Shown: positions 1 through 6,275, counted from the stretch's first letter. The stretch: DNA of 6,975 nucleotides from an uncultured Coriobacteriia bacterium (GCA_902493755.1 CABURF010000057.1:1-6975), one strand, 5' to 3'. Numbers and translations: made by a program. The notes: generated from the letters alone by a model not told the origin.

Positions 1-738
1 CTTGGGCGGCACGGTGTAGAGCTCGGTATGCATCTCGTGGTCAAGCGGATCGTCCTCCGAAACGGTCCGGAAGGTATCGAGCCCCACCTCCAAATGCACG
101 CTTGCGATGTCAACGCCAGCGGCTTTCAACTCGTCCAGAAGCCCGACCGTGAAGTGCAGGCCTGCCGTCGGTGCTGCCGCGCTTCGCTCCTCGGTCGAGT
201 AAACGGTCTGGTAGAACTCGTCATCACCGGCATATTCCTTGATGTAGGGCGGCAGCGGCGTATGGCCCACCAAATGAATGGCCCTGTCAACGCTCATGGC
301 CCCCGGCGTCGTAAAGCGCACCGAACGCGAGCCATTCGCTTCGTCGATTCCCATGATCTCACCCTCGAGCACGACCTCACCGTCATGCTCGAACTCCATG
401 CGCGCACATGTCTTGAGGCGCTTGCCGGGCTTTACTAGGCAATTCCAGGTCTGCTCATCGGCGGTATCAGGCGCATCTGCCAGCTTGTCGAGCAACAGGG
501 CCTCGACCGCGCCGCCCGTGCCCTTCTTGTGGCCCAGCAAGCGGGCAGGCAAGACTCGCGTCTCGTTCACGACGAGCAGGTCGCCCGGACGCAGGTACTC
601 CCCGATGTCGCGAAAGACGCGATGCTCGAGGCTCCCGTCACGGTTCACGACCATGAGCTTGCAGGAATCGCGCGGTATGGCCGGCTGTTGCGCTATGAAC
701 TTTTCGGGTAATTCGTAATCAAAATCTTCGGTCTTCAT
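1..738 (-). CDS. queA: QueA, tRNA preQ1 ribosyltransferase-isomerase (3' end outside window)
   Basis: This cytosolic enzyme transfers and isomerises the ribose of S-adenosylmethionine onto preQ1-tRNA to give epoxyqueuosine-tRNA, late in queuosine synthesis. I translated it by hand from ATG at 738. It stays open for exactly 246 codons to base 1, so roughly the last 100 residues of a usual ~340-350 aa protein are missing. Visible family blocks: MKTEDFDYELP at the N-terminus, GDLLVVNETRVLPARLLG (52-69), PLPPYI (161-166), YQTVYS (176-181), AAAPTAGLHFT (187-197), HLEVGLDTFRTV (215-226) and HEMHTE (234-239). The 215-226 block differs from the more usual LHVGxGTFxPV, which may be a lineage trait. 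A GAGG ribosome site lies six bases before the start. The gene is 135 bases downstream of the SemiSWEET-like gene and probably has its own promoter, because a large palindrome sits just upstream. Plus-strand reading frames over the same bases are shadows. Confidence 0.96.
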   Translation of the reverse strand, partial: MKTEDFDYELPEKFIAQQPAIPRDSCKLMVVNRDGSLEHRVFRDIGEYLRPGDLLVVNETRVLPARLLGHKKGTGGAVEALLLDKLADAPDTADEQTWNCLVKPGKRLKTCARMEFEHDGEVVLEGEIMGIDEANGSRSVRFTTPGAMSVDRAIHLVGHTPLPPYIKEYAGDDEFYQTVYSTEERSAAAPTAGLHFTVGLLDELKAAGVDIASVHLEVGLDTFRTVSEDDPLDHEMHTELYTVPPK

Positions 739-750
739 CGACACCCTCGA

Positions 751-783
751 AATGAGACAGTTGCTCAGAGTAACTGTCTCATT
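751..783. promoter_or_regulatory. 33-bp near-perfect palindrome before queA
   Basis: The arms AATGAGACAGTT (751-762) and AACTGTCTCATT (772-783) are exact reverse complements. The nine bases between them also fold back (CTC-A-GAG), leaving a single mismatched pair (763/771). The whole element is thus a palindrome centred on base 767 with 15 of 16 pairs matching. It ends 12 bases before the queA start codon. A TATTAA hexamer on the minus strand (787-782) overlaps its outer edge and could be a -10 box, with TTGTCC (812-807) a poorly spaced -35 (19 bases). It could be an operator for a dimeric repressor or a leader hairpin. No U-tract follows it, so a terminator is less likely. Confidence 0.7.
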
Positions 784-806
784 AATAGCTTCTACCAATA
801 CGTGAC

Positions 807-837
807 GGACAAGGCGAGCGTAACGTTCGTCGTGTCC
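807..837 (-). other. GC-rich hairpin between SemiSWEET-like gene and queA
   Basis: GGACAAGGCGAGCG (807-820) can pair with CGTTCGTCGTGTCC (824-837) across a three-base loop, with two G-T pairs and one mismatch. On the minus strand it lies 36 bases after the stop codon of the SemiSWEET-like gene. It could weakly end or protect that transcript. No run of U follows it, so I do not call an intrinsic terminator. Confidence 0.4.
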
Positions 838-873
838 GGGTAGCTATACTACCATGCCGACCGTTCCCACAGC

Positions 874-1245
874 CTATTTGCTACCCGCAACGGCAAGCCT
901 TTCGCACTCGTATCCGTAGGGGCACGTTATCTCCTCCACGACCTCGACGCACGCTTGGAGTTCGGCATCGCGCTTAAGGTCGCGCCTGTGGTTCACAAAC
1001 CAGAAGACGGTGTCGACCACGACCATCACGGCGTTGATGATGTAGAAGATCAGGACGAAGGAGATGGTCTCGGCGGTGAGCTTCGAGAGGATTCCGCAAG
1101 CATAGGCAAAGAGCGCGAACACCAGGAACATGAGGCTCTTTCCCTTGGAGGTCTTCCCCCGAATGTCCTTGACGATGTTCATGGGCCAGGAGAGGCCGAA
1201 GCCTATGAGAAACAGCATCTCGAATATGCTCGATATCGTGACCAT
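874..1245 (-). CDS. Small PQ-loop / SemiSWEET-like membrane protein
   Basis: This is a 123-residue protein with three predicted membrane helices (about 5-25, 37-56 and 61-84), the architecture of a single PQ-loop repeat. The first helix ends in GFGLSWPMNIVKDIRGKTSK: a W-P turn (20-21) followed by a basic loop and a GKS that leads into helix 2, as in SemiSWEET-type proteins, although the classical Gln after the Pro is Met here. SemiSWEETs work as dimers that carry small sugars; whether this one does is unknown. A charged tail of about 38 residues follows, with Cys at 99, 108 and 114. I chose ATG at 1245 because a GGAGG site stands five bases before it; ATG at 1257 would place that site inside the gene. 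It lies 71 bases after the zinc-ribbon gene on the same strand, so the two may be co-transcribed. Confidence 0.8.
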   Translation of the reverse strand: MVTISSIFEMLFLIGFGLSWPMNIVKDIRGKTSKGKSLMFLVFALFAYACGILSKLTAETISFVLIFYIINAVMVVVDTVFWFVNHRRDLKRDAELQACVEVVEEITCPYGYECERLAVAGSK

Positions 1246-1316
1246 GACAACCTCCATCTGTAGCGTCGTGCGTCAGTATGGCACGTATGACGCCGTCTCG
1301 CAGCCGGACACTCGAC

Positions 1317-1538
1317 TCACAACAACTGGCGGGAGCCGCTCCCGTCTCCGTCTTCCGCACCTGCCGGTTTGGCAGTGGCCATACCGGGCCTTGGGGGCAG
1401 CGGGCGTCCGCATTCGACGCAGCGTATCGCATCGCTGGTATTCTGATATCCGCATGCGGGACACGTTCCCGTCTCGAGCATGGGCTTGGGCGTCCCCGTG
1501 CATTTTCCGCATCCGACGCAGGCGTATCCACATGACAT
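1317..1538 (-). CDS. Small zinc-ribbon protein with eight cysteines
   Basis: This 73-residue protein has Cys at 3, 7, 10 and 13 and then a clear zinc ribbon, CPACG (26-30) and CVECG (40-44), i.e. CxxC-x10-CxxC. The first group (C-x3-C-x2-C-x2-C) could bind a second metal or Fe-S centre. The remaining tail (about 46-73) is rich in Pro, Gly, Ala and charged residues and looks disordered. A GAGGAG ribosome site lies five bases before ATG 1538, which decides the start. Function is unknown; such small ribbons often act as protein- or nucleic-acid-binding adaptors. It is followed by the SemiSWEET-like gene and preceded by tandem hairpins after the MFS gene, so it is probably a separate unit or depends on read-through. 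I saw no convincing promoter between 1539 and 1689. Confidence 0.75.
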   Translation of the reverse strand: MSCGYACVGCGKCTGTPKPMLETGTCPACGYQNTSDAIRCVECGRPLPPRPGMATAKPAGAEDGDGSGSRQLL

Positions 1539-1567
1539 GATTTCTCCTCGTCTCCCATGAAAGGCAA

Positions 1568-1598
1568 GCGGCCCGGGGGCATCAAGCCCTCGGGCCGC
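1568..1598 (-). terminator. Strong hairpin after the oxidoreductase operon
   Basis: The stem pairs 1568-1580 with 1586-1598: 13 base pairs, one of them G-T, around a five-base loop. In the minus-strand transcript it is followed by UUGCCUUUC, a weak U-rich stretch. It is placed after the MFS stop codon and before the zinc-ribbon gene, as expected for the end of the operon. It may be leaky because the U-tract is interrupted. Confidence 0.6.
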
Positions 1599-1623
1599 GA
1601 AGTTCCTCGAAGTCCGTAAAGGT

Positions 1624-1670
1624 CGATGCCGGGCGCGCCATTGCTAGAGGAGGGAACACGCCCGACATCG
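1624..1670 (-). other. First of two tandem hairpins after the MFS gene
   Basis: CGATGCCGGGCG (1624-1635) pairs with CGCCCGACATCG (1659-1670). The only non-matching position becomes a G-U pair in the minus-strand RNA, giving a full 12-bp stem with a 23-base loop. It starts 20 bases after the MFS stop. Together with the hairpin at 1568-1598 it forms a double stem that could terminate transcription or protect the 3' end of the operon mRNA. Confidence 0.5.
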
Positions 1671-1689
1671 TGAGGAAAGGGGCTACAAC

Positions 1690-2994
1690 TTACTCGGCGT
1701 TGCTTGTATCGCACTTCCTCTCAGCAAGAGCTTCGGCTTCTTCGAGCTCACGAATCTCGACGACAGCCTTGTCATCTTTGACGAAGATGAGGACGACGAT
1801 AGCAGCGATGAGCATGAGCGGAGCACAAATGAACTGCGAATTGGCAAACCAACCGAGCACGGCGACGCTCGTGGAAGCGAGGAACGCGAGACACTGCGCA
1901 ATACCGGTAACGAGCGCCATGACCATCAGGGCCATGTCACATTTCATCGAGTCCGTGCACAGCAGCGGCGTAATGCCTCGAGTGTAGGTTGGGATGAACG
2001 AGGCGCAAATTCCCATGATGATGCAGAAAGCCCATGCGCTGGAGGCGTCCTTGCCCGGCGTGAAGGCCAGGAAGAAGAAGATCAGGGCACCGATGATATA
2101 GAAGACCACAAGGGACTTCTTGCGAATGGGGAACTTGTCGGATATGACACCTGCGACGATTCCCAATGGAATGGTGATGATGGCAAGCCAGTTCGGCAGC
2201 ATGGAGGCGTCGAACATGCTCATACCCTTCTCCTCCATCAGGAAGGTCGGATACATGCCGTTAATATTGACGACGTAGACGTACACCCAGATGAGGAAGA
2301 TACCGCAGACGACAAAACCCGAAGCCGGGAATTGCTTGCCGTGCTTCGCCTCGACATCGGCATTACCCGCAACAATCGTGTTCTCGTTCTTCGCGGGCAT
2401 CTTTACGAATACGACGAGCCCGATGAGGGCGATAACCTCTAGGATCAACGTCGCGAGCCAAATATTCTGCCATGCGCCAGTCGCATCGAATATAACCGGA
2501 GCCGTAAAGAACGCGATGATGGTTCCGCAGGGAATCCACTGCGACCAGATGCCAACGGCCATACCCATCTGCTTGCGTGGAAAGAGCCTCGGCAAGATAT
2601 TGGGACCGCAAACGCAAATTAGGCCATAGGCAACGCCCTCAATAGCACGTCCAGTAAAGAAGATGGCAGCGTTATCACCGGCTAGCCAGCTAATGAGGGT
2701 GCCGATAATCATGATGATGCAGGATGCCACGACCATGAACTTGACACCGACCTTGCGCATGACAAGCGCGCCAATGGGCGCGAAGACGACGGCGGCAATC
2801 GAATAGAAGGTCATGATGAGTCCGATCATGGCGGCATCGATTCCCAGGGCGGAACCTAGCACGGGCATAATCGGAGATGCCTTGAAGAGGTTGCATGAGG
2901 CCGTGAAGCCGAACAGGAAAAGCGCGGCAAAGGCGAGCCAGCGCTCCGTATTGGTGGTCTGCCTATCCAGCACACCATATTTCGCGATTGACAT
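1690..2994 (-). CDS. MFS transporter, third gene of the oxidoreductase operon
   Basis: This is a 434-residue carrier with about twelve hydrophobic helices (roughly 19-36, 58-78, 84-104, 111-130, 149-168, 177-198, 227-244, 268-285, 293-312, 318-337, 350-372, 385-406) and a hydrophilic central loop at about 200-224, a normal MFS layout. The loop 2-3 motif reads GALVMRKVGVK (75-85), with the usual Asp missing. The C-terminal tail (about 406-434) is charged and Glu-rich. Substrate family is not recognisable. Because the gene follows a molybdopterin oxidoreductase and its Fe-S partner, import of their substrate or export of the product is the likely job. I chose ATG 2994 because GGGAGG stands just before it; ATG 3024 would add ten residues, has no good ribosome site and falls next to a hairpin. 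It begins 80 bases after the Fe-S gene stop. Confidence 0.93.
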   Translation of the reverse strand: MSIAKYGVLDRQTTNTERWLAFAALFLFGFTASCNLFKASPIMPVLGSALGIDAAMIGLIMTFYSIAAVVFAPIGALVMRKVGVKFMVVASCIIMIIGTLISWLAGDNAAIFFTGRAIEGVAYGLICVCGPNILPRLFPRKQMGMAVGIWSQWIPCGTIIAFFTAPVIFDATGAWQNIWLATLILEVIALIGLVVFVKMPAKNENTIVAGNADVEAKHGKQFPASGFVVCGIFLIWVYVYVVNINGMYPTFLMEEKGMSMFDASMLPNWLAIITIPLGIVAGVISDKFPIRKKSLVVFYIIGALIFFFLAFTPGKDASSAWAFCIIMGICASFIPTYTRGITPLLCTDSMKCDMALMVMALVTGIAQCLAFLASTSVAVLGWFANSQFICAPLMLIAAIVVLIFVKDDKAVVEIRELEEAEALAERKCDTSNAE

Positions 2995-3034
2995 TATCCC
3001 TCCCATAAGACCAGCTGTTTCCATGATTGGATGC

Positions 3035-3064
3035 GCTCCGGCGTCCCATCCAAGACGCCGGAGC
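3035..3064 (-). other. Intercistronic hairpin between Fe-S gene and MFS gene
   Basis: GCTCCGGCGTC (3035-3045) and GACGCCGGAGC (3054-3064) form a perfect 11-bp stem with an eight-base loop. It starts 10 bases after the Fe-S gene stop and ends 40 bases before the preferred MFS start. No U-tract follows on the minus strand. A likely role is mRNA processing, 3' protection or partial attenuation that lowers transporter expression relative to the enzyme. Confidence 0.6.
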
Positions 3065-3074
3065 CGTTTCGTGC

Positions 3075-3452
3075 TTATTTGCCAAGGGCAAACAGGACGT
3101 AGTCCTTATGCTCCTTTGCCTTCTCGGCCATCTCGTCGATGGGACCGAATTCGATGCACTGCGCCTGGCAATGCTGCACGCAGGTGGGCGGTTTGCCCAG
3201 GGAGCGCCTGTGTGCGCAGGTGTCGCACACGGAGTTGGGGACGGCAAGATAGCCAAACTGCCAGTCGTCGCCACCCTCCTCGAGGGGCCAGTGGCCCATG
3301 TCGTGAACCATGATGCCAGTCTGTCCCACGGGCAAGCCGTGCTCCATCTGGCAGGCGATCTCGCAGGAGTGGCAACCCGTGCACCACTGGTAATCGATGA
3401 GCATTCCGTACTTCGCCCTCGTTCGGGCGTTGAGCTCAGCTGGGGTTTGCAT
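3075..3452 (-). CDS. Small 2x[4Fe-4S] electron-transfer subunit
   Basis: This 125-residue protein resembles a shortened DmsB/NrfC-type beta subunit. Cys 24, 27, 30 and 34 form CxxCxxCxxxC. A second group has Cys 76, 79, 91 and 95 (C-x2-C-x11-C-x3-C), and an extra Cys 99 follows. These could hold two [4Fe-4S] clusters. Classical DmsB-type subunits are longer and hold four clusters. There is no signal peptide or membrane helix, so it should act in the cytosol, passing electrons to the molybdopterin subunit encoded 78 bases upstream. The electron donor is not encoded in this window and no membrane anchor subunit is present. The start at ATG 3452 has an AGAGG site six bases before it. Confidence 0.93.
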   Translation of the reverse strand: MQTPAELNARTRAKYGMLIDYQWCTGCHSCEIACQMEHGLPVGQTGIMVHDMGHWPLEEGGDDWQFGYLAVPNSVCDTCAHRRSLGKPPTCVQHCQAQCIEFGPIDEMAEKAKEHKDYVLFALGK

Positions 3453-3471
3453 AGCACACCTCTCTTCTCAT

Positions 3472-3507
3472 ACGGGGCGCAGGCCGACGCCTCGGTTCGC
3501 GCCCCGT
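3472..3507 (-). other. Intercistronic hairpin between large subunit and Fe-S gene
   Basis: ACGGGGCGC (3472-3480) and GCGCCCCGT (3499-3507) form a perfect 9-bp GC-rich stem. The 18-base loop contains a further small stem, AGGC/GCCT (3481-3484 with 3489-3492). It lies between the stop of the large subunit (3531) and the ribosome site of the Fe-S gene (start 3452). No U-tract follows it. It may set the ratio of the subunits through mRNA processing or stability. Confidence 0.55.
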
Positions 3508-3530
3508 GGTTCGTCTTGATCTCGTTGCGG

Positions 3531-5966
3531 CTATTCCGCTTCGGCCTTTGCGGCATCGCGCTTGGCGACCAGGGCATTGCGCTGGTCGACCAGGTCTTGG
3601 ATCGCCTCGACGCCCTTACCATCGAGAGCCTGCGAATGCTCGCCTTCTTCGCCGGTCAGGAAGGCCCCGTTGGTGTCGTCCTCCGGCGTCACCTTGTAGA
3701 GCTTGACCAGCGTGGTCTTGTAGTTGGAACCGAAGCCGGCCTTGCCGGGGATGCCCGGAAGCAGGTTGTTGACGTTGAGGTCATGGGTGTCATAGAGCTT
3801 CTCGGGGTCGCCTTCCGGATGCCACCAGGCATGGTCACAGGCGATGACCTTGGGGTTGGTGTAGATGTTCGTGACGACGACCTTTGACTTGCAACGGCCG
3901 TACACGTTCTCGATCCAGACCCAGTCGCCATCGACCAGACCGTACTCCTCCGCCGTCTTGGGATTCATGTAGACGTTGGCTTCCTTCTTGAGGTTGCGCA
4001 TGCGCTTGACCTGACGATGCTCCGAGTGGAACAACGACCAGGGGCGGGCGCCAGTGGTGAGCACCAGCGGATACTCGTCGAGCAACTCGGGAGTGGAGTT
4101 GGGACCCGGCACCGGCTCCTCGAAGTAGGGCAGCGGGTCCATGCCGGCGCTGCTGTAGAACGTCGACCACAGCTCGATGCGTCCCGTCGGCGTGCCAAAG
4201 CCCGGCTGTCCGTCGGCGCGCAGACGACCAGTCTCATAGCGCTTGTAACTGAACGGCAGATAGATGGGGCCTTTCTCGCGGACGTCCTGGAAGCTGTAGG
4301 GCGTCTGAGCCTCGAGCATGGCGCTGAACATCTCGTCGACGTTCTCCCACGGCCATGCCTCCGGGTTGAAGCGCTTGCCGAGCAGGAGGTTGATCTCCAT
4401 GTCGGATTTGCACTCGCCCACCTGGCACACCTTGTTGATGACCTCGCCGCGCTGCACGCCGTCACCAACGCGAATGCCATCGCGCTCGGGGAAGGTCGCG
4501 GCCGGGAGCACCACGTCGGACGTCGCCATGATGGTCGGGGTCATGAACAGGTCGACCGATACGTTGAAATCGCAGTTCATGAGACCGGCATAGGTCTCCT
4601 GCGGGTCGGCGGACATGCAGGACAGCGTGTTGTTCTGTTGGAGCCACGTGGCATGGATCTTGTAAGGCTCGCCGGTCACCATGGTGTGGCGCAGCTCGTC
4701 GGGCTGGGCGATCTGGAAACCGAAGTTGAGCAGCGGATACATGTCCAGGCCGATGCGCTTCTTCCACGTCTCTTCGGGGCAAAGCTCGCGACCCCAGCCG
4801 CCGGCGTAGTTGAGAATCTCGGGTGGGGCGATGATGCCGCCAGGCACGTCGACGTTACCCGTGATCTGGAAGCATGCGGCGATTGCCTGGGAAGCCGGCA
4901 GGGCCTCCTTGGTCATGTCGACCGCGACGCCCCACTGCATGGTCGCGGGCTTGCTGCTGGCCAGAAGACGGGCGGCCGCGACGATCTTCTCCTCGGGAAT
5001 CCAGGTGATGTCCGCGACCTTGGACGGCGTGTATTCCTGCACGCGTTCGGCGAGCTCGTCAAAGCCGTAGGTCCAACGATCGACGAAGTCATGATCGTAG
5101 AGGTCCTCGTTGATGATGACGTTGAGGAAGCCCAGGGCGAGCGCCGCGTCAGTGCCAGGACGGATGGGCAGGTGAATCTTGGCATGGGACGACAACCAGG
5201 TAACCTTGGGGTCGATCATGACGACTTCCATACCGCGCTTCATGAGGTCGACGACCCAGTGGCCGTAGAAGCCATCGGAGTTCGCGCGCAGGGGGTAGTT
5301 GCCCCAGATGAACATCGTCTCGGGAACCTTGTACTCGGGATTGTCGTAGCGATCGGCGAACTGCTGCGAGCAGTCGGCAACCCAGAACGAGCCGGCCGTG
5401 GCAGCCATGCCGGCGACGCGCGGCAGGTAGCAGGCGCAGCCCGACAGGAACAGCACATAGTTGGGCGAGCCGAACGACCAGCACAGACGCGTGATGTAGG
5501 CGGCGATATCACGACCTGTACCCTGGCCGAAAACGACGGACTCGGCGCCGTACTTCTCTTTGATATCGAGGAAGGTCGTCGCCACCAGGTCGATGGCCTC
5601 TTCCCAGCTGATACGCTCCCACTTGTCCTTGCCACGGTCCTTGGGATCGCGCTTCATCGGATACAGGAGACGGTCCTTGTGGTAGGTCACCTCGGGCACG
5701 TCCAGGCAACGCACGCACAGGCGTCCGCGATTGTAGGGGTTCTCGGGGTCGCCCTCGCACTTGACGAACTTGCCGTCCTTGTCCGTGTACAGCAGGACAC
5801 CACAGCCATCGTGGCAGCCCGGGCCCGACCATGCGCTACCGCGGGTGACGGTCAAGCCGTCCTCCTCGTAACGCCAGGGGTGCTTGTGCGGGACTTCAAC
5901 GTAGTCGCCGACGAGCTGCGTCGACACGCCACTGTTGTTGTAGCCCTCCACTCCATGTTCTGCCAT
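3531..5966 (-). CDS. Molybdopterin oxidoreductase, acetylene hydratase/dehydroxylase-like catalytic subunit
   Basis: This is an 811-residue DMSO reductase superfamily protein. An N-terminal Fe-S region has Cys 51 and 55, then Cys 84 and 87 in GRLCVRC; Cys 70 lies between. The first Cys of the usual CxxCxxxC set is absent. Next come WERISWEEAID (116-126), a metal-ligand region GCACYLPR (176-183) where Cys 179 or 177 should bind Mo/W, IDP (251-253) and RPGTDAALALG (269-279). The C-terminal cofactor domain includes GARPWSLFHSEHRQ (639-652) and HAWWHPEGD (712-720). The last ~50 residues are a charged, Ala/Lys/Glu-rich tail. No twin-arginine signal is visible, so the enzyme should be cytosolic. 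Start ATG 5966 has GGAG eight bases before it; a TTG at 5996 would overlap the upstream palindrome. It is followed by an Fe-S subunit and an MFS carrier. Substrate unknown: a catechol or other phenolic dehydroxylase is plausible from family context only. Confidence 0.93.
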   Translation of the reverse strand: MAEHGVEGYNNSGVSTQLVGDYVEVPHKHPWRYEEDGLTVTRGSAWSGPGCHDGCGVLLYTDKDGKFVKCEGDPENPYNRGRLCVRCLDVPEVTYHKDRLLYPMKRDPKDRGKDKWERISWEEAIDLVATTFLDIKEKYGAESVVFGQGTGRDIAAYITRLCWSFGSPNYVLFLSGCACYLPRVAGMAATAGSFWVADCSQQFADRYDNPEYKVPETMFIWGNYPLRANSDGFYGHWVVDLMKRGMEVVMIDPKVTWLSSHAKIHLPIRPGTDAALALGFLNVIINEDLYDHDFVDRWTYGFDELAERVQEYTPSKVADITWIPEEKIVAAARLLASSKPATMQWGVAVDMTKEALPASQAIAACFQITGNVDVPGGIIAPPEILNYAGGWGRELCPEETWKKRIGLDMYPLLNFGFQIAQPDELRHTMVTGEPYKIHATWLQQNNTLSCMSADPQETYAGLMNCDFNVSVDLFMTPTIMATSDVVLPAATFPERDGIRVGDGVQRGEVINKVCQVGECKSDMEINLLLGKRFNPEAWPWENVDEMFSAMLEAQTPYSFQDVREKGPIYLPFSYKRYETGRLRADGQPGFGTPTGRIELWSTFYSSAGMDPLPYFEEPVPGPNSTPELLDEYPLVLTTGARPWSLFHSEHRQVKRMRNLKKEANVYMNPKTAEEYGLVDGDWVWIENVYGRCKSKVVVTNIYTNPKVIACDHAWWHPEGDPEKLYDTHDLNVNNLLPGIPGKAGFGSNYKTTLVKLYKVTPEDDTNGAFLTGEEGEHSQALDGKGVEAIQDLVDQRNALVAKRDAAKAEAE

Positions 5967-5987
5967 AATCCTCACTCCTCTCTCCTT

Positions 5988-6009
5988 GCATGGCAATGTC
6001 TTGCCATGC
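5988..6009. promoter_or_regulatory. 22-bp palindrome at the 5' end of the oxidoreductase operon
   Basis: GCATGGCAA (5988-5996) and TTGCCATGC (6001-6009) are exact reverse complements separated by TGTC. On the minus strand the element ends 21 bases before ATG 5966, directly against the AAGGAGAGAGGAG ribosome region. It has the size and symmetry of an operator for a dimeric repressor such as the divergent TetR protein. It could equally form a leader hairpin that affects translation. Confidence 0.6.
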
Positions 6010-6063
6010 CCTGGGTCTCGGTTCTCGCGAACCTCGTTTCCCTAACTCCGCTACTGTCAGAGT

Positions 6064-6082
6064 TCTCTAATTGAGAGATTAG
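6064..6082. promoter_or_regulatory. Overlapping inverted repeats, possible operator
   Basis: TCTCT-N5-AGAGA (6064-6078) and CTAAT-N6-ATTAG (6067-6082) overlap in one short AT-rich stretch, about 100 bases before the oxidoreductase start. Two alternative short symmetries in the divergent gap suggest a regulator site, but arms this short can arise by chance. Confidence 0.3.
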
Positions 6083-6246
6083 GCAGGGGACACGGCAGAT
6101 AAAACTTCCAATGTAACCGAGCAGCTCGAATTGGCCATACAATCAATACTATATGCTTAGGCGAGAGGACCTTGAGCTTTGCACTTTCTAAAGCTTCCTT
6201 CCATTATTTACTCCACGTCAGGCTTTTTCTTACAATTCAATTCTTT

Positions 6247-6275
6247 TTGTCTGAATGTCATAAAAAACTGATAAA
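6247..6275 (+). promoter_or_regulatory. Candidate promoter of the TetR-family gene
   Basis: TTGTCT (6247-6252) and GATAAA (6270-6275) each match four of six consensus bases and are 17 bases apart, in the most AT-rich part of the gap. Transcription would begin near 6282, giving a leader of about 35 bases before ATG 6318. The match is moderate and has no other support. Confidence 0.4.

Noticed and set aside
28..718. Plus-strand frames at the left end
   Set aside because: The minus strand here encodes unmistakable QueA without interruption; the plus-strand frames are shadows.
974..1714. Minus-strand frame of 246 codons covering the small genes
   Set aside because: It is out of frame with the zinc-ribbon and PQ-loop genes, which have good ribosome sites and clear motifs. 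It also crosses the tandem hairpins and has no recognisable content.
3531..5966. Calling the enzyme acetylene hydratase
   Set aside because: Overall resemblance is good, but His replaces the catalytic Asp position, the first cluster Cys is missing, and it has an Fe-S partner that acetylene hydratase, a non-redox enzyme, does not need.
5967..5996. TTG start ten codons upstream for the oxidoreductase
   Set aside because: It would place the start inside the 22-bp palindrome and the ribosome site inside the gene; ATG 5966 has a well-spaced GGAG.
6049..6068. Words ACTGTC and CAGAGT shared with the queA palindrome, as a common regulator site
   Set aside because: The two words occur in different order and spacing and are only six bases each, so chance explains them.
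4017..6074. Long plus-strand open frame of 685 codons opposite the oxidoreductase gene
   Set aside because: It is antisense to a gene with clear family motifs, its translation is rich in His/Arg/Val/Gly without recognisable domains, and GC-rich genes often leave such open antisense frames.
6175..6195. AGCTTT-N9-AAAGCT inverted repeat in the divergent gap
   Set aside because: Six-base arms in AT-rich DNA, not aligned with any promoter element; probably chance.
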